DNA from: Siphonodentalium dalli
Taxonomy: Eukaryota; Mollusca; Scaphopoda; Gadilida; Siphonodentaliidae
Length of the DNA stretch: 64,000 nt
Direction: 5' to 3'
Assembly (NCBI GenBank): GCA_032622095.1
Contig: CP136067.1
Location: forward strand, 75,356,705 to 75,420,704
Shown here: positions 59,690 to 64,000 of the stretch, one piece after another
How the letters are laid out: every line of letters starts with the position of its first letter
How positions within the stretch are numbered: position 1 is the first letter of the stretch
The notes under the pieces: generated by a model
Seen by the model: only the letters and a program-made list of their open reading frames with translations
Database searches by the model: none
What the model was told of the DNA's origin: nothing
Translations under genes and position numbers: made by a program

Positions 59690-60676
59690 GGGTAATGTGG
59701 GGCATAATGCGACACATAAGCACATTAGACCCCATCATGCCACTAAAAAACGATAAATATTTCCACTATACATATTAATACTCACACTTGCCTGGGAAGC
59801 ACCAATTTCTGAACACCATTAATTACTCCCCGTCGACGTACCCAATCCGTCGCATTATGCCCCATATACGGGGTACAATGCGACACATTTGACATTACAA
59901 CATCAGCATATATATATATATACCGAACTTAAATGCAAGATGGACTGCAGTTTCTTTTCTTTTGTGGATTGAAACAATGTATACGCGTTATTTAAAGTCA
60001 TAGCAGCAGACCAATTCGAGACATTTTATTTATTCATATGGCGGGTGAAATAGCACCATAAAGTTTTGATTTCAGGAAAATGTCCGGGGTAGGGTTAACA
60101 ATAATTATTTATCTATATCATGTTTTAATGTTTGGGAATGATCGAATATGTTTTTTTAATTCTTTTCTTTTGAACTAAGGTTACGATAACATTTATTTTT
60201 CCAGGTTTGATTTCCGATATGTCTAATCATATTTTTTCTCGTAGGCCTATACTGGTTGTTCCCGAGTGTCGCATTATAACGAGACAACCTGCCACTCCCC
60301 CAATATGAGTGAATGTGAATAACTGATGTACATAGAACTGGTCAACTTAGTATATAACTCGTCTTAGTTTACCAAAATACGCATGTAGCTTTGGTGGTAG
60401 TGGTAAGATGTTCTCGTTTTAACATGTATAAGACCTACCGAAAGTTATAAACCATTCAAAAAGGGGGTCACCAAATGTGGGTACCCCAACTCCGGCGTTT
60501 CGCATGTGATATTAAACAGTCATAATGATGTCGGTCCAATTGGGATGTCCACTTCTATGATTGGTCTTACTAAAATAATAAATGTGCGATTCAACTTCAG
60601 TCATGGAAAATCATATGGCCTGATAACGACCGTCTGTCGCATTATGCCCCGCTTCGCATTATGCCCCACATTACCC
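59690..60676. mobile_element. 987-bp TIR element flanked by TA
   Basis: TA at 59688-59689 and 60677-60678 flanks GGGTAATGTGGGGCATAATG and its perfect inverse. Further copies of 'gtcgcattatgcccc' or its inverse lie inside near 59850, 60268 and 60637. No transposase frame. Confidence 0.85.
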
Positions 60677-61047
60677 TAATGTAATTGTGTCAGCTGGCAT
60701 GACATTTTCAAACGTCCTTGCCAGGCAGTGGTACCGCATTAAAATTGTTGTGCCAGTGTTTGGACTACCGCTGTATAGCCTACATGTATACCGTTTTTTA
60801 AAGACACTGCGCGCATGTCGCCTATAATATTTATCCGATTGCAGTGGCTACAGGTTAACTGGTGTGAATATTCATCACATCGCTTTGAAAAATCACCTAG
60901 TAACGATGACCAGAATTTTAAACTGTGTTTTGTGTGAGATTTTATTGTTGCGGAACTCGCTAACTGCAATTCGTTTGTGATCACATATTGAGTGATCTAT
61001 TGAGATAAAGGTAACAAAACATTAAAAGTGGTGTTTAGTGGTATTGG
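60677..61047. promoter_or_regulatory. Upstream region of the zinc-finger gene
   Basis: The interval between the TA-flanked element and the ATG must contain the proximal promoter if the gene is single-exon. No clear TATA box, initiator or CpG island was seen. The call is positional. Confidence 0.3.
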
Positions 61048-61764
61048 ATGGCTGCTCGGGAAAATTTCGATGGAGCACATCCGTACGAAGTTGGTGAGAC
61101 GTATCTGTGCGGTGTGTGTGGAGATTCATTCACAAGTACAAAACAAATCGAGAATCATATGTCATCTCACACAGAAACAGAAACACACAGGACTAGCTTG
61201 TGCTCAGAAACCACAATTCGACCATACTCCTCTTCAGATCAAGCTGGATATTGTAATCCCGGAAGTTCATCTGATAATATCACTGATATTCATGTTCGTA
61301 ACCTGGTTGGGCTATTTGACAACGGAAATATAAAAATTGGTGATATACTGGCGAGTACTGAGAAATTCAATAATAATAATGGGCTAACAGGGAAATTAAT
61401 TAAATGTCCAATGTGCCCACGTGTCTTTGGTAGCCGTGGTGCACTACAAGCTCATGAGAGGAGACATTCTCGAATTCGACATCATAAGTGCGACACATGT
61501 GGGAAATTGTTCTCTGACCGGAGCGGACTTGCGAGACACTTGCTCATCCACGCAGGAACAAAGGATCATAAATGTGGTGTATGCACAAAATCATTCACTT
61601 TACCACATCAGCTGGTTGAACATGCCAGGACACATACCAAGCTCAAACCATTCAGATGTGACTTGTGTCCTCAGGAATATTCACATTCAAACACTCTCAG
61701 GAGACATAAAATGAAAGCTCATCCAGGGTATTCTAACAATAATGTGATGCATCTTTCATTATGA
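61048..61764 (+). CDS. C2H2 zinc-finger protein with five fingers, single exon
   Basis: The open frame is 238 codons. The start is supported by an in-frame TAG at 61036-61038, 12 nt upstream. Five C2H2 fingers are visible: C21-C24-H37-H41, then C120-C123-H136-H140, C148-C151-H164-H168, C176-C179-H192-H196, and C204-C207-H220-H225 (the last with H-x4-H spacing). Fingers 2-5 are closely spaced, although the linkers (for example THTKLKPF) only partly match the TGEKP consensus. Finger 1 is isolated by a Ser/Asn-rich linker of about 79 residues. There is no KRAB, BTB or ZAD domain. The likely role is as a nuclear sequence-specific DNA-binding protein. AATAAA at 61958-61963 is a plausible poly(A) signal. 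No splice is needed, but an upstream 5'UTR exon cannot be excluded. Its orthologue is not recognised. Confidence 0.9.
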   Translation: MAARENFDGAHPYEVGETYLCGVCGDSFTSTKQIENHMSSHTETETHRTSLCSETTIRPYSSSDQAGYCNPGSSSDNITDIHVRNLVGLFDNGNIKIGDILASTEKFNNNNGLTGKLIKCPMCPRVFGSRGALQAHERRHSRIRHHKCDTCGKLFSDRSGLARHLLIHAGTKDHKCGVCTKSFTLPHQLVEHARTHTKLKPFRCDLCPQEYSHSNTLRRHKMKAHPGYSNNNVMHLSL

Positions 61765-62154
61765 TGTAACAGGTTCTTGTTTGTTCAGAGCGGCAGTTGT
61801 CACATTGCAAGCATGCATGCAGTAATTCAGGGTTTCCGCACTACAGGGGCAGCATGTCTCTTTCCACTCACACAAATTCCCCCTCTGACATATTCCCCTA
61901 CCTGCAGCATGATCCACAGATTAATGCCTATATCATATGCCTGTGTATCTGCCACTAAATAAAACCAGCAGGGAATGAAAAACGAAGACAATTTGATTGG
62001 CCACTAAACACCGATCACTAGTGACCATTTTGCAAGAAAAGAATGCTATTCTGGGCAACACACATTGAAAATAATTGCCGCATTCTCAAAGATATCGAAG
62101 CGGACAAAAAGTCACATACTTGATTGTGCCTGGTTTCATTGCAATTACGTTCGG
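61765..62154. other. 3'UTR and intergenic sequence
   Basis: The 3'UTR probably runs to about 61980. A 61-codon frame here has no protein character. Confidence 0.45.
61958..61963 (+). terminator. Candidate poly(A) signal of the zinc-finger gene
   Basis: AATAAA lies 194 nt after the stop codon of the zinc-finger gene on the same strand. Distance and orientation fit a short 3'UTR. The hexamer is common in AT-rich DNA, so this is suggestive only. Confidence 0.45.
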
Positions 62155-62296
62155 GAGATAAATATACTCTGTTGAGTTGGATATTCAGCTATTCGAGCAT
62201 GAAAACATTTTGTGAATGAAACGGCTTGCCGACGAGTTAACTGTTTTCATGGTCGAATCCCGGAATATCCAACTCAACGGGGTATGTTTATCTCCA
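62155..62296. mobile_element. Hairpin MITE, about 140 bp
   Basis: 'ggagataaatatactctgtt' with 'gagttggatattc' is mirrored by 'gaatatccaactcaac' with 'ggggtatgtttatctcc'. Inner 'cattcgagcatgaaaac'-type and 'gttttcatggtcgaat' arms also pair. Confidence 0.75.
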
Positions 62297-63939
62297 TAGT
62301 TATTCAATCCATCGACAAAGTTTCTCAGAAACTGCAAAACATGGATACGTTTCATGTGTTTACAACACCAGAACAACTTCCTGTTAACCATGTCTATAGA
62401 AAACAACGTTCTGGTTGACTCGATTATGCGATTCCTGGCAGCGGTGACATATTTTACGGCATAATTGTCAATGACACCGTGCTCCATTCAAAATGTGTGC
62501 ACGCTTCAGCGACCGATGCTGGGGAATCAAAAACTTATATAAAGTTAGCAACCCTCAGCCAATCAGAATGCCTGTTGCAGTGACAACTATTTGATTTTAA
62601 TTACAATATCAAATAACACACTGTTCTGATTTATGATTTATATACATGTAGACGTGGACCAGATGTTAACCACCGAAGGATGATCAGGAACATATCATGT
62701 TATAACATGTTTTAATTAATGTTACGAAGTCCGATATAGAAATAAATTGCAAATATTAACAATTTCCTCTACCGTTGTTGGTGGCGGTACAATTTTTTTT
62801 TCGGTATAGTTATTTTACCCAAAGATATACATGTAACTTGATGTTTAAAACAACATGTTTTGTTGCCCTTACATTACTTAACCCTTCAAATTGTCAAAAA
62901 TAAGACTATTTTTTTATAGTGCCTTGATGTACCATTTTAATAACAATCTATGACATAAAATATGATTAAAATACTATAACTATAACATCATCATTTGGAA
63001 CATGTGTCTCAGAAGGTGCCCATAGAGTAATAGAAAATAGCTGAAATCATAGAAACATTTCCCCCGTCTCGCTCCCAGAATGCAACATAATTCAAACTAA
63101 GATATAGAGTTATTCCCCTTCCATTGAAAATAATAGACTTTGCAGTAGGTAGTCCAGATGAAACTTAAGCACAGAAAACACGTCGGGTACCTCAATAAAA
63201 ACAACATGTTCACAGTTTATTATATTACCGGTACCGTATATCATATGCCACCAGTACAAAATCTGGTGACTTTTTGATGTTCTGACCCATCCTGACAGGG
63301 AACTTTATAACATTGTACAAACAATTAAGGCAGGGAATATATGTCTTGGTTAATACTTGTTCCTCAATAATCTACTTCACAGTAGGGGTGGTCCCAGCTT
63401 GTGATTGCATGCTTTTTATGACTTTTGTGAGTTGATATCACAATAAACATTGAATTAATTACCCTTGAGAAATTCCATGATTCCAAACGACGCAAAGCAA
63501 ATTGCTGACAAAGTCACTTAAATCATGCAATTTCAGGTTTGGGATCTTCACCTAAAGTGAAATACATTATTAAGGAGCAGTTAATATATCATCTGCACTG
63601 CTTTTTCAATGTTATAAACTTCCCCATGACAACATCAAAAAGTTTACAGGTTTTGTACTGGTGGAATAAAATCTCAATGGACATAGATACATATAGTCCA
63701 GTGCATTTATGGTTTTACCCAGAACTACAGTAATTCCAACATAATTTTTTTATGCTGGAATAGATCTGTACATAAACCCTCCATAAACAACATACCAAAA
63801 ATTTAAAAAAAAATCAACAAAAGGGAAATTGGTGTATTTCGTGAACAAAATTTGGTAAAATTATCAATTTATGGAATTTCAGCGATGTACTCTGCTATAT
63901 ATTTTGAGACTTGCGTATATGTGTGTGTATATGTGTATA
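62297..63939. other. Intergenic, nothing recognised
   Basis: AT-rich, no coding character or clear repeat. Confidence 0.45.
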
Positions 63940-64000
63940 TTTGTCCTATATAGACTCCAAAACGGCTGCACCGATTGTGCTCAAACTTCCCATCTAAGGT
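63940..64000. repeat. Start of a dispersed repeat, cut by the window end
   Basis: 'tgtgtatatgtgtatatttg' is followed by 'gactccaaaacggctgcacc' and 'gattgtgctcaaact', the wording typical of the first unit of tandem-core elements like those at 780 and 28976. Confidence 0.45.

Noticed and set aside
1-64000. tRNA and rRNA genes
   Set aside because: No cloverleaf with conserved B-box 'ggttcgaatcc' or rRNA core sequence was noticed by eye; a covariance search would be decisive.

Overview
The window is AT-rich animal DNA from a nuclear genome, most likely a marine invertebrate. I infer this from spliced genes with GT-AG introns, many short non-autonomous transposons, and tandem-repeat elements of about 160-190 bp carrying 'gtccgtccgtcc' runs, a style I associate with molluscs and other lophotrochozoans. 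The sequence alone does not fix the phylum. Nothing bacterial, phage or viral is seen.

Only two host genes can be supported. The first is the 3' end of a plus-strand gene for an ankyrin-repeat protein. Four exons (3723-3795, 7338-7502, 20991-21132, 25711-25867) join with consistent phases into a 178-residue C-terminal tail; the 5' end lies outside the window or was not found. Its introns (3.5, 13.5 and 4.6 kb) are swollen by transposons. The second is a probably intronless plus-strand gene (61048-61764) for a 238-residue protein with five C2H2 zinc fingers.

Layout. 1-1920: dispersed tandem-repeat elements. 3723-25867: ankyrin gene. Its introns hold a decayed non-LTR reverse transcriptase (minus strand), a 1.3 kb element built of about 160-bp repeats, two oppositely oriented 267-bp TTAA-flanked (piggyBac-type) elements, a 5.2 kb element with the inverted terminal repeats and internal complementary region of DIRS retrotransposons, and a 1.7 kb hAT-type element with an 8-bp target duplication that carries a second element inside it. 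28976-43324: a dispersed repeat, a hairpin, then a 5.85 kb segment tandemly duplicated (30080-35930 and 35931-43324). The second copy carries a 1,526-bp TAA-flanked (PIF/Harbinger-type) insertion for which the first copy keeps the empty site. Both copies contain a three-monomer higher-order satellite built around a 14-bp palindrome. 43602-45060: an unusual TIR element made largely of repeats of a 16-bp palindrome with CTTAAG at its centre. 45868-52545: three further tandem arrays and a foldback element with 48-bp minisatellites. 52555-58172: a very large, nearly perfect inverted repeat (arms about 1.3 kb). 58478-60676: three TIR elements. 61048-61764: zinc-finger gene. The rest is intergenic with small elements.

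The two genes share no visible functional link. The strongest unusual signals are structural: the palindrome-array transposon, the satellite with an apparently compensated palindrome, the duplication that breaks at the centre of a hairpin, the DIRS-like architecture and the giant inverted repeat. No multi-gene system was found.
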